Shown piece after piece: positions 1 through 7,719 of a stretch of 12,127 bases of DNA. This DNA comes from Gemmatimonadota bacterium. GTDB taxonomy: Bacteria > Gemmatimonadota > Gemmatimonadetes > Gemmatimonadales > Gemmatimonadaceae. The stretch is taken from assembly GCA_947475795.1 (NCBI GenBank), contig CANJOX010000061.1, forward strand, positions 1 to 12,127, written 5' to 3'. The stretch's first letter is position 1. Every line of letters starts with the position of its first letter. Made by a program: the position numbers and the translations under genes. Below the pieces are notes generated by a model. The model was not told the origin of the DNA and did no database searches. It was given only the letters and a program-made list of their open reading frames with translations.

Positions 1-69
1 CGTGGACGACATGACCACATCACCCAGCGCGGCCAGCTTGACGACGACGATGTGGGGGGACTCGGACAT
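1..69 (-). CDS. Glycosyltransferase family 9 (heptosyltransferase-like), N-terminal 23 codons only
   Basis: Only the first 23 codons are present; the gene runs off the left edge. The start is ATG at 69-67. The visible peptide begins MSESPHIVVVKLAALGDVV. A short hydrophobic beta strand followed by K-L-x-A-L-G-D-V is the N-terminal signature of GT9 enzymes (ADP-heptose:LPS heptosyltransferases and relatives), which transfer sugars onto lipid A core or other surface glycans at the inner face of the cytoplasmic membrane. It lies 78 bp downstream of a flippase on the same strand, which fits a surface-polysaccharide locus. No clear Shine-Dalgarno precedes the ATG, and a hairpin sits just upstream. 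The family call rests on this short motif alone; the acceptor sugar cannot be told. Confidence 0.6.
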   Translation of the reverse strand, partial: MSESPHIVVVKLAALGDVVMSST

Positions 70-83
70 GCGACGAAATAAAC

Positions 84-103
84 ACCGGGCGTGTGCGCCC
101 GGG
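84..103 (-). terminator. Hairpin between flippase and glycosyltransferase (possible weak terminator or attenuator)
   Basis: A perfect 7-bp inverted repeat, CCGGGCG (85-91) and CGCCCGG (96-102), encloses a 4-nt loop. Read on the minus strand it is followed by TGTTTATTT, a T-rich but interrupted tract, then by the glycosyltransferase ATG at 69. It could partly terminate flippase transcripts or act as a leader structure. The broken U tract makes it a weak intrinsic terminator. Confidence 0.35.
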
Positions 104-147
104 CCGGGAGACGGGTCAAAAAGCGAGGAGAGCGGCGCCCCCGTGGT

Positions 148-1446
148 TCACGCGGCGCCCCCGCGGCGTTGCCGCCAGTACCACACCACCAGCATGGTGG
201 CCACGACGGCTTCGGCGATCACGACGCTCATGGCCATCCCGGACGCGCCGAACCGACGCGCCAGCGGCAGCGCCAGCAGCAGGTTGGTGCCGCCGGCGGC
301 CATCGTACCCGACAGGACGATCCGATCGTGCCCACGGGGCACCGCGAAGAAGATGCCGATGCTGGTCGCCAGCGCGATGATCGGCAGCACGAGGAGCAGC
401 AGTCGGAACACCGGCACCGCCGCGTCGTACCCCGGGCCCAGCAGCAGCCCCACAAACCATGGCGCCAGCGCCGCAGCGCCCGCCGCCGCCACGGCGGCGC
501 CCGTGCCCAACACGATGACCAGGCGCGCGGCGAGCCGACTGGCGGCCGCGCGGTCCACGCCCTGCAGGTAGCTGAGTCGCGCCACCAGCACGCGGGTGAC
601 CGGGTCGAGGAGACTCACCCCCGCGCGAACGATGCGTTCGGCCCCGCCGAACATCGCCACCGTGACGGGCGATGCCACCGCGCCGATGAACAGGGTGTTG
701 AGTTGCATGTACAACGAGCCCGACGCCCGTGCCGCAAAGAGCGTGATCCCATCGCGCAGCACAGCCACGCCACCGGCCCATACGCGTGGCGTCTCGCGGA
801 GTGCCGGCAGCTCCTGCCGGAGCTGGCGGTTCAGCAGCAGGCACGCGACCACGGCCGCCAGCGCTTGCGCGCCCAGCACACGCCAGCCGTGCGACGGGTG
901 CTGCACGAGCAGGAAGACCGCCAGCGCACCCACCACGCGTCCGGCCGTATCGATCAACACCGCGCGATGCACCCGCTCCACGCCCAGAAAGTACCAGAGG
1001 GGCGTGAATCCGCGCGCCAGCGCAAAGACCAGCGCGGCGGCCGCCATGCGCCAGTCAGCGGCCAACGCAGGAACGACCGCGACGGCGCCGGCCCACACCA
1101 CGAACGCCACCGCCGCCAGCATCAGGCGGGCCGACGTCGCGTCGGCCACCGTGCGAACCAGCGGACCATCTGGTCCCCCAGCACCGCGCGCCTCGGCCAG
1201 CCGGCGGGTCACGCTCAAATCAAAGGCGTACTCGATGAGCAGCACCAGCCAGGTGGCGAGCGCCTGGGCCAGCAGCACCGGTCCCCACCCCTCGGGGCGC
1301 AGGACGCGCGCCAGGTAGGGGACCGTAACAAAAGCGGCTGCCAACCCGGCGAGGTGGCTCCACAACAGCACGCTGATGTTCCCCAGCAGGAACCGGGTGA
1401 CAACACCGTCGCCGGCAATCGATGGGGGGGGAACCGATGCGCTCAC
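148..1446 (-). CDS. Polysaccharide/O-antigen flippase, Wzx (MATE/MOP superfamily) type
   Basis: This is a predicted polytopic inner-membrane protein that would flip lipid-linked oligosaccharide units to the periplasmic face. Near the N-terminus, TM1 (about residues 19-42) runs into P-Y-L-A-R-V-L-R-P-E-G-W-G (43-55), the classic Wzx/RfbX motif. About a dozen Ala/Leu/Val-rich hydrophobic segments follow. A late L-L-L-G-P-G-Y-D-A-A-V-P-V-F motif is also typical of the family, and the tail is basic (W-R-Q-R-R-G). GTG at 1446 is preferred: it gives 432 aa, normal for Wzx, and leaves 18 residues before TM1. It has no good Shine-Dalgarno. The frame stays open to 1677, but that extension is Arg-rich, lacks family features and overlaps the divergent sulfatase. 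The glycosyltransferase downstream supports a glycan-export role; substrate unknown. Confidence 0.82.
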   Translation of the reverse strand: MSASVPPPSIAGDGVVTRFLLGNISVLLWSHLAGLAAAFVTVPYLARVLRPEGWGPVLLAQALATWLVLLIEYAFDLSVTRRLAEARGAGGPDGPLVRTVADATSARLMLAAVAFVVWAGAVAVVPALAADWRMAAAALVFALARGFTPLWYFLGVERVHRAVLIDTAGRVVGALAVFLLVQHPSHGWRVLGAQALAAVVACLLLNRQLRQELPALRETPRVWAGGVAVLRDGITLFAARASGSLYMQLNTLFIGAVASPVTVAMFGGAERIVRAGVSLLDPVTRVLVARLSYLQGVDRAAASRLAARLVIVLGTGAAVAAAGAAALAPWFVGLLLGPGYDAAVPVFRLLLLVLPIIALATSIGIFFAVPRGHDRIVLSGTMAAGGTNLLLALPLARRFGASGMAMSVVIAEAVVATMLVVWYWRQRRGGAA

Positions 1447-1586
1447 GCGCGCAAGTTGACCGGCATCGGAGACGTCGGCAACCGTGGCGCACCATGTTCG
1501 CGGCGAAGGTCGGCCTCCCGCCCGGCGGGGCCGCGGGTCATCACACGCTGAGTGGCGCGGGTGCCCGGCGTGGCGCACCTTGGGGC
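1447..1586. other. Divergent intergenic region between flippase and sulfatase
   Basis: This 140-bp region separates two divergent genes and must hold the promoter of at least the sulfatase. A TTGACC hexamer at 1456-1461 (plus strand) could be a -35 box, but nothing convincing sits at -10 spacing. No strong hairpin or operator-like repeat was seen. Confidence 0.3.
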
Positions 1587-3035
1587 ATGCGCCCCTCTCT
1601 TCCCCTCCGCGTGCTGTCACGCGCCGCCATCCTCTGCGGCGCCGCCATGCTCCTGAGTAGTTGCCGGGCGTCGTCACGTGCCGAGCGCAGTGCCACTGCG
1701 CCCGCCCGCACCGTCCCCCCCAACATCGTCGTCCTCCTCGCTGACGATCTCGGCATCGGGGAGCTTGGCGCCTGGGGACAGCAGGACATCACCACGCCGC
1801 ACATCGACCGCCTCGCGCGCGAGGGGCTGCGCTTCACGGAGTTCCGCTCCAGCGCCGCCGTGTGTGGGCCGGCACGCTGCTCGCTCATGATGGGGCTGCA
1901 CAACGGCACCTGCCGGCTGGACGACAACGACAATGATTTTCTGCGCACCGCCGACATCACGCTCCCCGAACGCCTGCACGATGCCGGCTACGTAACGGGG
2001 CTGTTCGGGAAGTGGGGGCTGAGCTGGGACAGCGAGCCCGAGAGCTGGCCGAACGCGCAGGGATTCGACGAGTTTTTCGGATACCGCGATCAGGTGCACG
2101 CGCACAACTTCTACCCGGAGTGGCTGCTGAGCGGCACCGACTCGGTGCGCACCCGCAACGTGGTGCCGAATGCCGGACGCATGGGCGCCGGCCGCGCCAC
2201 CACGCGCCTCGATTACGCGCCCACGCTCATCCGCGATCGGGCCTTCCGCTTCGTTCGCACGCATCGCGACCGTCCGTTCTTTCTGTACTGGGCCACCAAC
2301 CTCCCGCACATCAACAACGAAGGGAGCAAGGGCGAGGCCGACGGCGGCTACGAAATTCCGTCGCTCGGCGCGTACGCCGCCAAGCCATGGCCCGTGGCCA
2401 AGCAGAGCTACGCCGCGCAGGTGTCGCGCCTCGATGAAGACCTCGGCGGATTGCGCTCACTGCTCGATTCCCTCGGCATCGCCGAGCGCACGCTGATCGT
2501 GTTCCTGTCGGACAACGGCGCCACGTTTCTGCGGCGCGCCAACGACGGGACCACCGACACCGTGGGCCGCTGGTTCAACGGCACCCAGCAGTATCGCGGC
2601 TTCAAGGGCGATCTGTACGAGGGCGGACTGCGCGTCCCCGGGATCGCGTACTGGCCCGGCCGCACGACGCCCGGCAGCGCATCGCCCATCCGCGTGGACT
2701 TCACCGATCTGCACGCCACACTCGTGGAGGCGGCGGGGCAGACGCCGCCGCGTGACATCAGCGGCCGCTCGTTCCTCCCCGCGCTGACCGGCACGGGCAC
2801 GCTGTCGCTGCGGCCGTATCAGGTGTGGTACTCCCCTGACCGCACGCAGTCGGCGGTGCTGGAGGGTGCATGGAAAGCCGTGTGGATGCGCGACACCATG
2901 CAATTGTTCAATCTTCAAGCAGATCCGGGCGAGCGCATGGACATGGTCATGCGCGAGCCCCGCATCGCCGCGCGCCTCGACACGATTCGTCGCGTGGAAG
3001 ATCGACGTCGGGTGCATCCCATACTGCCGCGATAA
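1587..3035 (+). CDS. Sulfatase (arylsulfatase A-like, Cys-type), predicted lipoprotein
   Basis: This 482-aa enzyme should hydrolyse sulfate esters, probably on sulfated glycans. The ATG at 1587 starts a lipoprotein signal: R9 and R13, a hydrophobic core, then L-L-S-S-C with lipidation Cys26, so it is expected to be membrane-anchored outside the cytoplasm. The alkaline-phosphatase-superfamily fold is clear. Metal-site D53-D54 lie in L-A-D-D-L-G. The formylglycine signature C93-G-P-A-R97 is followed by L-M-M-G-L-H. K142 lies in G-K-W-G-L, H241 in L-P-H-I-N, D309-N310 in S-D-N-G, and K340 in F-K-G-D-L-Y-E-G-G-L-R-V-P. The usual GKWHLG histidine is Gly144 here; as I recall, a subgroup with H-A-H-N-F-Y-P (171-177) shares this. 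Cys93 needs a formylglycine-generating or anSME enzyme, not encoded in the window. Upstream in-frame ATGs would remove the signal peptide from the N-terminus. Confidence 0.9.
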   Translation: MRPSLPLRVLSRAAILCGAAMLLSSCRASSRAERSATAPARTVPPNIVVLLADDLGIGELGAWGQQDITTPHIDRLAREGLRFTEFRSSAAVCGPARCSLMMGLHNGTCRLDDNDNDFLRTADITLPERLHDAGYVTGLFGKWGLSWDSEPESWPNAQGFDEFFGYRDQVHAHNFYPEWLLSGTDSVRTRNVVPNAGRMGAGRATTRLDYAPTLIRDRAFRFVRTHRDRPFFLYWATNLPHINNEGSKGEADGGYEIPSLGAYAAKPWPVAKQSYAAQVSRLDEDLGGLRSLLDSLGIAERTLIVFLSDNGATFLRRANDGTTDTVGRWFNGTQQYRGFKGDLYEGGLRVPGIAYWPGRTTPGSASPIRVDFTDLHATLVEAAGQTPPRDISGRSFLPALTGTGTLSLRPYQVWYSPDRTQSAVLEGAWKAVWMRDTMQLFNLQADPGERMDMVMREPRIAARLDTIRRVEDRRRVHPILPR

Positions 3036-3048
3036 CGGCCTGGTGCGT

Positions 3049-3744
3049 ATGACGCGCCACGCCCTCCAGTTTGCTTTCTTACCTCGCGAGGCATCCGTAC
3101 CTTCTTCGTGTTGGCAGAGTCACCGAGCCAATCGAAGCGTCTTGATCGGCGGCACAGCGCCCGGCACGAACGTCATGACGTTCCCCGTCGGCACGGCGAT
3201 CCGCGTGCGTGCTGGCACGGTGCTCACCTTCCAGATGCACTACACCGCGCACGGCCACGAGATGACGGACCGCACCAGCGTCGGTTTCCGGTTCGCCTCG
3301 GAGATGCCGGACGAGGAGATGCGACTGGGCGCCTACATCAACGGTGCCTTCACACTCCCCGCCGGCCGGAGGGACATCGCCGTGACGGCGGATCTCGAGC
3401 CGACCGAACCGATCAAGCTCTGGGGACTGCTGCCGCATACACACCTGCGCGGCAAGCGCTGGCAATACACGCTCGAGAAGCCGGACGGCACATCGCAGCT
3501 GGTGCTGGATGTGCCGCGATATGACTTCAATTGGCAGACGTACTACTTCTTCAACGCACCGATCGACATCCCAGCGGGCGGCAAGCTGATCTCGACGGCG
3601 TGGTATGACAACTCGGCGACGAACAAGAGCAATCCCGACGCCAGCAAGGACGTGAAGTGGGGCGAACAGACATGGGAGGAGATGCAATACACCGGCTTCA
3701 TGTACACCGTCCCCAGCCGTCGTCTGAAGCCGGCCCCGAAGTAG
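3049..3744 (+). pseudogene. C-terminal remnant of a copper type II ascorbate-dependent monooxygenase (PHM/DBH-like)
   Basis: From about nt 3139 to the stop, the translation resembles the C-terminal half of the peptidylglycine-hydroxylating/dopamine-beta monooxygenase fold as found in large bacterial secreted proteins. Numbered from ATG 3049 (231 aa), Q-M-H-Y-T has H64, matching the third CuH ligand (H172 of PHM). P-H-T-H-L-R-G-K has H130 and H132, matching the CuM pair. W-G-E-Q-T-W-E-E-M has M212, a candidate CuM methionine. The N-terminal domain with the His-His CuH pair is absent: the sulfatase ends 14 nt before the ATG. There is no signal peptide, no Shine-Dalgarno, and residues 1-30 look non-homologous. 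TTG 3142 and ATG 3175 are other possible starts. Most likely this is a 5'-truncated, non-functional fragment; a small expressed copper-binding protein cannot be excluded. Confidence 0.65.
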
Positions 3745-3751
3745 CCGCGCC

Positions 3752-4369
3752 TTAGCGCACCACCCAGTCAGCCGTCAGCATGACGGTATCCCATCCGATG
3801 CGCAGCTCGCCACGCTGTGCACCGGGTGCGGTGGACGGCACGAGCCAGATGGAAAGACTTTCCAGCGGTGTCGCGATGGTGCTCTGGCGCAGATCGATCC
3901 GCGCCGCGTCCTTCTTCGCATCATACGGCGTCGGGTTCACCGACGCCGCACCGGTCGTTTCGGCCTGCAGAATCAGCGTCCAACCGGTACGTGCGGGGAG
4001 CACCTGCGCGATGTAGCGCCCCTTCGGCACGTCTTTGCCACCGATGGTCAGATCGACGTCGGTCGAGAACAGCGTGGCCCCGTTTGCACCCAGGCGCCAC
4101 ACGGTGCCGAACGGCACCAGGCTGTCGGTGTTGATGTGACGGCCGCGCAGATGTGGCTGTCCGTAGTCGATGCGCATCACCGCCGCCTTACCGGCCGCGC
4201 GCTGCGCCGCCGTATCGACGAGCGTGAGCGAAACTTCGGTGATCGCACGCGTGCTGGGGGCCGCGCGGCGCGCGCCGGCCTGCGCCGCGAGTGGCGTCAC
4301 GAGGGGGGCGAGGACCAGCGCGGACAGGACACACGCGACACGCAGCGGCGCCGTAAGCGGGAATTCCAT
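3752..4369 (-). CDS. DUF2911 family secreted protein
   Basis: This 205-aa protein begins at ATG 4369. An upstream in-frame TTG at 4414 would only lengthen it. The N-terminus is a Sec signal peptide: a hydrophobic stretch at about residues 11-29 ending P-L-A-A-Q-A, with likely cleavage after Ala31. The mature part has the DUF2911 core: I-D-Y-G-Q-P-H-L-R-G-R (67-77), V-P-F-G-T-V-W-R-L-G-A-N (85-96), T-D-V-D-L-T-I-G-G (103-111) and a G-W-T-L-I-L strand (129-134). The biochemical role of DUF2911 is not known; it is predicted to act in the periplasm or outside. It is convergent with the copper-monooxygenase remnant, with 7 bp between stop codons, and divergent from ppsA. A lone gene is likely. Confidence 0.85.
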   Translation of the reverse strand: MEFPLTAPLRVACVLSALVLAPLVTPLAAQAGARRAAPSTRAITEVSLTLVDTAAQRAAGKAAVMRIDYGQPHLRGRHINTDSLVPFGTVWRLGANGATLFSTDVDLTIGGKDVPKGRYIAQVLPARTGWTLILQAETTGAASVNPTPYDAKKDAARIDLRQSTIATPLESLSIWLVPSTAPGAQRGELRIGWDTVMLTADWVVR

Positions 4370-4577
4370 TGGCGGGGCGGGAGAGAGAAGAAGGACGCCT
4401 GAGGTATTGCTCAACTCTATCGATCTCCCGTCTTCCGCGCAGGCGCCGGCGCGTGTCCGACGGCGTCGCCGGCACCGATGGGCGCAATGCAGGACGCGCC
4501 TGTCAGGGAATGCCTCTCACCGCGGCATGCAGCGGCCCGTGACATTCACGGCTGAATGCATCGCCCCGGGAGACAAT
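4370..4577. promoter_or_regulatory. Divergent intergenic/leader region between the DUF2911 gene and ppsA
   Basis: This 208-bp non-coding region must hold start sites for both flanking genes. A perfect inverted repeat, CCGTGA-CAT-TCACGG (4537-4551), lies 26 nt before the ppsA ATG and could be an operator or a small leader hairpin. Reading frames remain open through the region in both directions but show no recognisable protein, so they were not annotated. No sigma-70-like -35/-10 pair could be assigned with confidence. Confidence 0.35.
4568..4572 (+). promoter_or_regulatory. Ribosome binding site of ppsA
   Basis: GGGAG lies five nucleotides before the ATG at 4578. It fixes that start against longer in-frame extensions reaching back to 4170, which would overlap the divergent DUF2911 gene. 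Confidence 0.7.
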
Positions 4578-6935
4578 ATGTTGCAGTGGTTCGAGGACAT
4601 TACGCGCGGCGACGTGGCACGCGTCGGTGGGAAGAACGCCTCGCTGGGCGAGATGATCCGACATCTCGCCGGCGAGGGGATCCGTGTGCCGGGCGGGTTT
4701 GCCATCTCGGCCGATGCGTTCCGCCATTTCCTCGCCCACAACGCGCTCGAGCCGCTGATGCGCGAGCAGTTGGCGCGGCTGCAGGCGGGCACCCCGCTGG
4801 CCGAGGTGGGCCTCGCCATCCGCACGGCCATTGGCGGTGGCGCGCTGCCCGACGATCTCGCGGCCGCGATTCGCGAGGCGTATAGCACGTTGAGTGAGCG
4901 CAGTGGACTGGCCGCCGCACCGGTGGCCGTGCGCAGTTCGGCCACCGCGGAAGACCTGCCGGAAGCGAGCTTTGCCGGACAGCAGGAGACATTTCTCAAC
5001 GTGATGGGCGCCGACCCGTTGCTCGAGGCCGTGCGAAAGTGTTTCGCGTCGCTGTACACCGACCGCGCGATCACGTATCGCGTGCATCACGGCTTCCCGC
5101 ATCTCAAGGTCGCGCTGTCGGTCGGCGTCCAGCGGATGGTCCGCTCTGACATCGGCGCCGCCGGCGTGGCCTTCACGCTCGATACCGAAACGGGGTTCCG
5201 CAATCTCGTCGTCATCGACGGCGCGTGGGGACTGGGCGAGAACATCGTCAAAGGCACGATCACGCCCGATGAATGGCGCGTCTTCAAGCCGCTGCTGGGC
5301 GATGCCACCTGCGCCCCGATCCTCGACCGCACCATCGGCCCGAAGCACCTCAAGATGGTGCTCGATGCGCACGGGACACCGACGAATGTGGAGACCACCG
5401 TCGACGAGCAGGCGCGGGCGGTGCTCGATGATGCGCAGGTGCTGGCGCTCGCGCGCTGGTGCGCTCGCATCGAGCAGCACTACGACATGCCGATGGACAT
5501 CGAATGGGCGCTCGACGGCGAAACGCGCGAGATGTTCATCGTGCAGGCGCGCCCCGAAACGGTGCGCGCGCGTGAACAGGCCTCCACGCTCACCACCTTT
5601 ACGCTGGTGGGCACCGGCGCGGTGCTTGTGCACGGCGTCGCCGTGGGGCAGCGCATCGCCAGTGGCCGCGTGTTCCGCCTGGAGAGCATGGCCGAGGCCG
5701 CGCGGTTCGAGGACGGCGGGATTCTGGTGGCCCGCATGACGGACCCCGACTGGGTCCCGCTCATGAAACGCGCCGCGGCGATCGTGACCGACGCCGGCGG
5801 CCGCACCAGCCACGCCGCCATCGTGAGCCGCGAACTCGGTATCGCTGCCATCGTGGGCGCCGGGAATGCCATGCAGGAACTGGTGGACGGGACCACCGTG
5901 ACCGTGAGCTGCGCCGAAGGCCCGGTGGGTTCGGTGTACGCCGGCGCGGTCCAGTGGCGCGAAACCAAGGTGGACCTCTCGGCCATCCGTGAAACGCGCA
6001 CCCAGATCATGCTCAACGTGGCCGACCCGGAAACCGCGATGCGCTGGTGGCGCCTCCCCACTCGTGGCGTGGGACTCGCGCGCATTGAGTTCGTGATCGA
6101 ACACATGGTGAAGGCGCACCCCATGGCATTGTTGCATCCCGAGCAGGTGGACGCCGCAGACCGCGCACAGATCGCCGCGCTCACCGCCGGATACGCTGAC
6201 CCCGCCGAGTATTTCGTGGACCGCATGGCCGCCGGTGTGGCGGTGATTGCGGCCTCGCAGTGGCCGCATCCGGTGATCGTGCGCTTCAGCGACTTCAAGA
6301 CCAACGAGTACGCCGGCCTGCTCGGCGGGCGGACGTTCGAGCCCACTGAGGAGAATCCGATGCTCGGCTTCCGCGGCGCGTCCCGCTACTACAGCGATCG
6401 CTACCGCGAAGGATTCGGCCTCGAGTGCCGGGCCATCCGCCGCGTCCGCGAACAGATCGGCCTGCGCAATGTGGTCGTGATGATCCCCTTCTGCCGCACC
6501 CTCGACGAGGCCGATCTGGTGCTCGCCGAACTCGCCACGCACGGACTCGTGCGCGGGCTGCGCGGACTGGAAGTGTACGTGATGGCGGAGATCCCCAGCA
6601 ACGTGATCCTGGCACGGGAGTTCGGCGCGCGCTTCGACGGCTTCAGCATCGGCAGCAATGATCTCACGCAGCTCACGCTGGGTGTGGACCGCGACAACGC
6701 GCTGCTCACCGCACTGTTCGACGAGCGGAATCCCGCCGTGATGCGCTCGATCGAGCATCTCATCCGCGAGGCGCACGCGGTGGGGTGCAAGGTCGGCATC
6801 TGCGGGCAGGCGCCCAGCGACCATCCGGAGTTCGCCGAGTTTCTCGTGCGCGCCGGCATCGATTCGATCTCACTCAACCCCGACAGCGTAGTGCCCGTGC
6901 TGACCCGTGTGGCGGCGCTGGAAGCCACGCCGTAA
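4578..6935 (+). CDS. ppsA: Phosphoenolpyruvate synthase (pyruvate, water dikinase)
   Basis: This cytoplasmic enzyme converts pyruvate + ATP + water to PEP + AMP + phosphate, the entry to gluconeogenesis from pyruvate, lactate or acetate-derived carbon. At 785 aa it is close to the usual length (about 790). Domains run in order. The N-terminal ATP-binding domain has V-G-G-K-N-A-S-L-G-E-M (16-26), R-S-S-A-T-A-E-D-L-P (119-128) and F-A-G-Q-Q-E-T (132-138). The phosphohistidine domain has T-D-A-G-G-R-T-S-H-A-A-I-V-S-R-E (404-419) with phospho-acceptor His412. The C-terminal TIM-barrel PEP/pyruvate domain has I-G-S-N-D-L-T-Q-L (691-699) and G-I-C-G-Q-A-P-S (740-747) with catalytic Cys742. The start is set by a good Shine-Dalgarno. 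It probably shares a transcript with the SDR 25 bp downstream. No PpsR-type regulatory kinase gene is visible. Confidence 0.96.
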   Translation: MLQWFEDITRGDVARVGGKNASLGEMIRHLAGEGIRVPGGFAISADAFRHFLAHNALEPLMREQLARLQAGTPLAEVGLAIRTAIGGGALPDDLAAAIREAYSTLSERSGLAAAPVAVRSSATAEDLPEASFAGQQETFLNVMGADPLLEAVRKCFASLYTDRAITYRVHHGFPHLKVALSVGVQRMVRSDIGAAGVAFTLDTETGFRNLVVIDGAWGLGENIVKGTITPDEWRVFKPLLGDATCAPILDRTIGPKHLKMVLDAHGTPTNVETTVDEQARAVLDDAQVLALARWCARIEQHYDMPMDIEWALDGETREMFIVQARPETVRAREQASTLTTFTLVGTGAVLVHGVAVGQRIASGRVFRLESMAEAARFEDGGILVARMTDPDWVPLMKRAAAIVTDAGGRTSHAAIVSRELGIAAIVGAGNAMQELVDGTTVTVSCAEGPVGSVYAGAVQWRETKVDLSAIRETRTQIMLNVADPETAMRWWRLPTRGVGLARIEFVIEHMVKAHPMALLHPEQVDAADRAQIAALTAGYADPAEYFVDRMAAGVAVIAASQWPHPVIVRFSDFKTNEYAGLLGGRTFEPTEENPMLGFRGASRYYSDRYREGFGLECRAIRRVREQIGLRNVVVMIPFCRTLDEADLVLAELATHGLVRGLRGLEVYVMAEIPSNVILAREFGARFDGFSIGSNDLTQLTLGVDRDNALLTALFDERNPAVMRSIEHLIREAHAVGCKVGICGQAPSDHPEFAEFLVRAGIDSISLNPDSVVPVLTRVAALEATP

Positions 6936-6960
6936 CGACCCACCTTCACCGGAGCACCTC

Positions 6961-7719
6961 ATGGGCGTCCTGCAGAACAAAGTCGCGATCGTCACCGGCG
7001 CGGCCAATGGAATCGGCAAGGCTATTGCGCAGCGATTTGCCGCCGAGGGCGCCCGCGTGGTGGTGTCCGATCTCGATGCGGCGCACGGCGAAGCGCTCGT
7101 GCAGGCCATCACCGCCGGTGGCGGACACGCGATCTTTGTGCGGTCCGATGTGTCGCTCGAGACCGCCGTCCGGACGTTGTTCGCGCGGACCATCGAGACG
7201 TACGGCGGCGTGCACATCCTGGTCAACAACGCCGGCATCGAGGGGGACAGCGCCCCCATTGGCGAGTACGACCCGGCACAGTTCGATCACGTGCTGGGCG
7301 TGAACGTGCGCGGGGTGTTCCTGGGCATGCGCGCGGCACTCGCGCACATGGTGCCGGCCGGCGGCGGCGTGATTCTCAACATGGCCTCGGTGGCCGGCCT
7401 GAAGGGCTTTACCAATCTGGCCCCGTACACGGCGTCGAAGCACGCCGTGGTGGGCCTCACCAAGTGCGCGGCCCTCGAGTACGCCACCCAGCATATTCGC
7501 GTGAACGCGATCTGCCCCGGCGCGGTGGTCACCGACATGATCCATCGCATCGCGAAGCACGATCCTGCCGCCGAAGAGGGCTTTGCCAAGCTGCAGCCCA
7601 TCGGCCGCATGGGCACGCCGGAGGAGATTGCGGAGGTGGCGCTGTTCTTGTGTTCCGACGCGGCCAGTTTTCTCACCGGTGTCGCGCTCCCCGCCGACGG
7701 CGGGATTATGGCCGGCTAG
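6961..7719 (+). CDS. Classical short-chain dehydrogenase/reductase (SDR), NAD(H)-preferring
   Basis: This 252-aa cytoplasmic oxidoreductase has a Rossmann fold and complete classical SDR motifs: T-G-A-A-N-G-I-G (12-19) for the cofactor, N-N-A-G (89-92), Asn115, and the triad Ser143, Tyr156, Lys160 in Y-x-x-x-K. The C-terminal P-G-A-V-V-T-D segment (187-192) is also typical. Asp37 at the end of beta-2 (V-S-D-L-D) favours NAD over NADP. The ATG has GGAG (6951-6954) six nt upstream. It follows ppsA by 25 bp, so co-transcription is likely. The substrate cannot be read from sequence: a 3-oxoacyl or 3-hydroxyacyl compound, an acetoin/butanediol-type alcohol or a sugar are all possible. The 3' end overlaps the convergent ACP gene by 14 bp. 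Confidence 0.92.
   Translation: MGVLQNKVAIVTGAANGIGKAIAQRFAAEGARVVVSDLDAAHGEALVQAITAGGGHAIFVRSDVSLETAVRTLFARTIETYGGVHILVNNAGIEGDSAPIGEYDPAQFDHVLGVNVRGVFLGMRAALAHMVPAGGGVILNMASVAGLKGFTNLAPYTASKHAVVGLTKCAALEYATQHIRVNAICPGAVVTDMIHRIAKHDPAAEEGFAKLQPIGRMGTPEEIAEVALFLCSDAASFLTGVALPADGGIMAG

Noticed and set aside
91..1551. Long plus-strand open frame (486 codons) opposite the flippase
   Set aside because: It is Arg/His/Gln-rich with no domain, on the exact complement of a clear membrane-protein gene; a GC-rich shadow frame.
1447..1677. N-terminal extension of the flippase to an ATG at 1677
   Set aside because: The added 77 residues are Arg/Gly/Pro-rich, do not resemble Wzx and would overlap the sulfatase signal-peptide region on the opposite strand.
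3068..3105. Possible promoter (TTGCTT and TACCTT) before the copper-monooxygenase remnant
   Set aside because: The spacer of about 21 nt is too long for a standard promoter and there is no other support.
4170..4577. N-terminal extension of PEP synthase by 136 codons
   Set aside because: The ATG at 4578 has a good Shine-Dalgarno and gives the family's normal length; the extension is Arg/Ala-rich and overlaps the divergent DUF2911 gene.
4503..6824. 773-codon minus-strand open frame antisense to ppsA
   Set aside because: Composition is His/Arg/Ala/Gly-rich with no motif, and it mirrors the codon structure of ppsA; not a gene.
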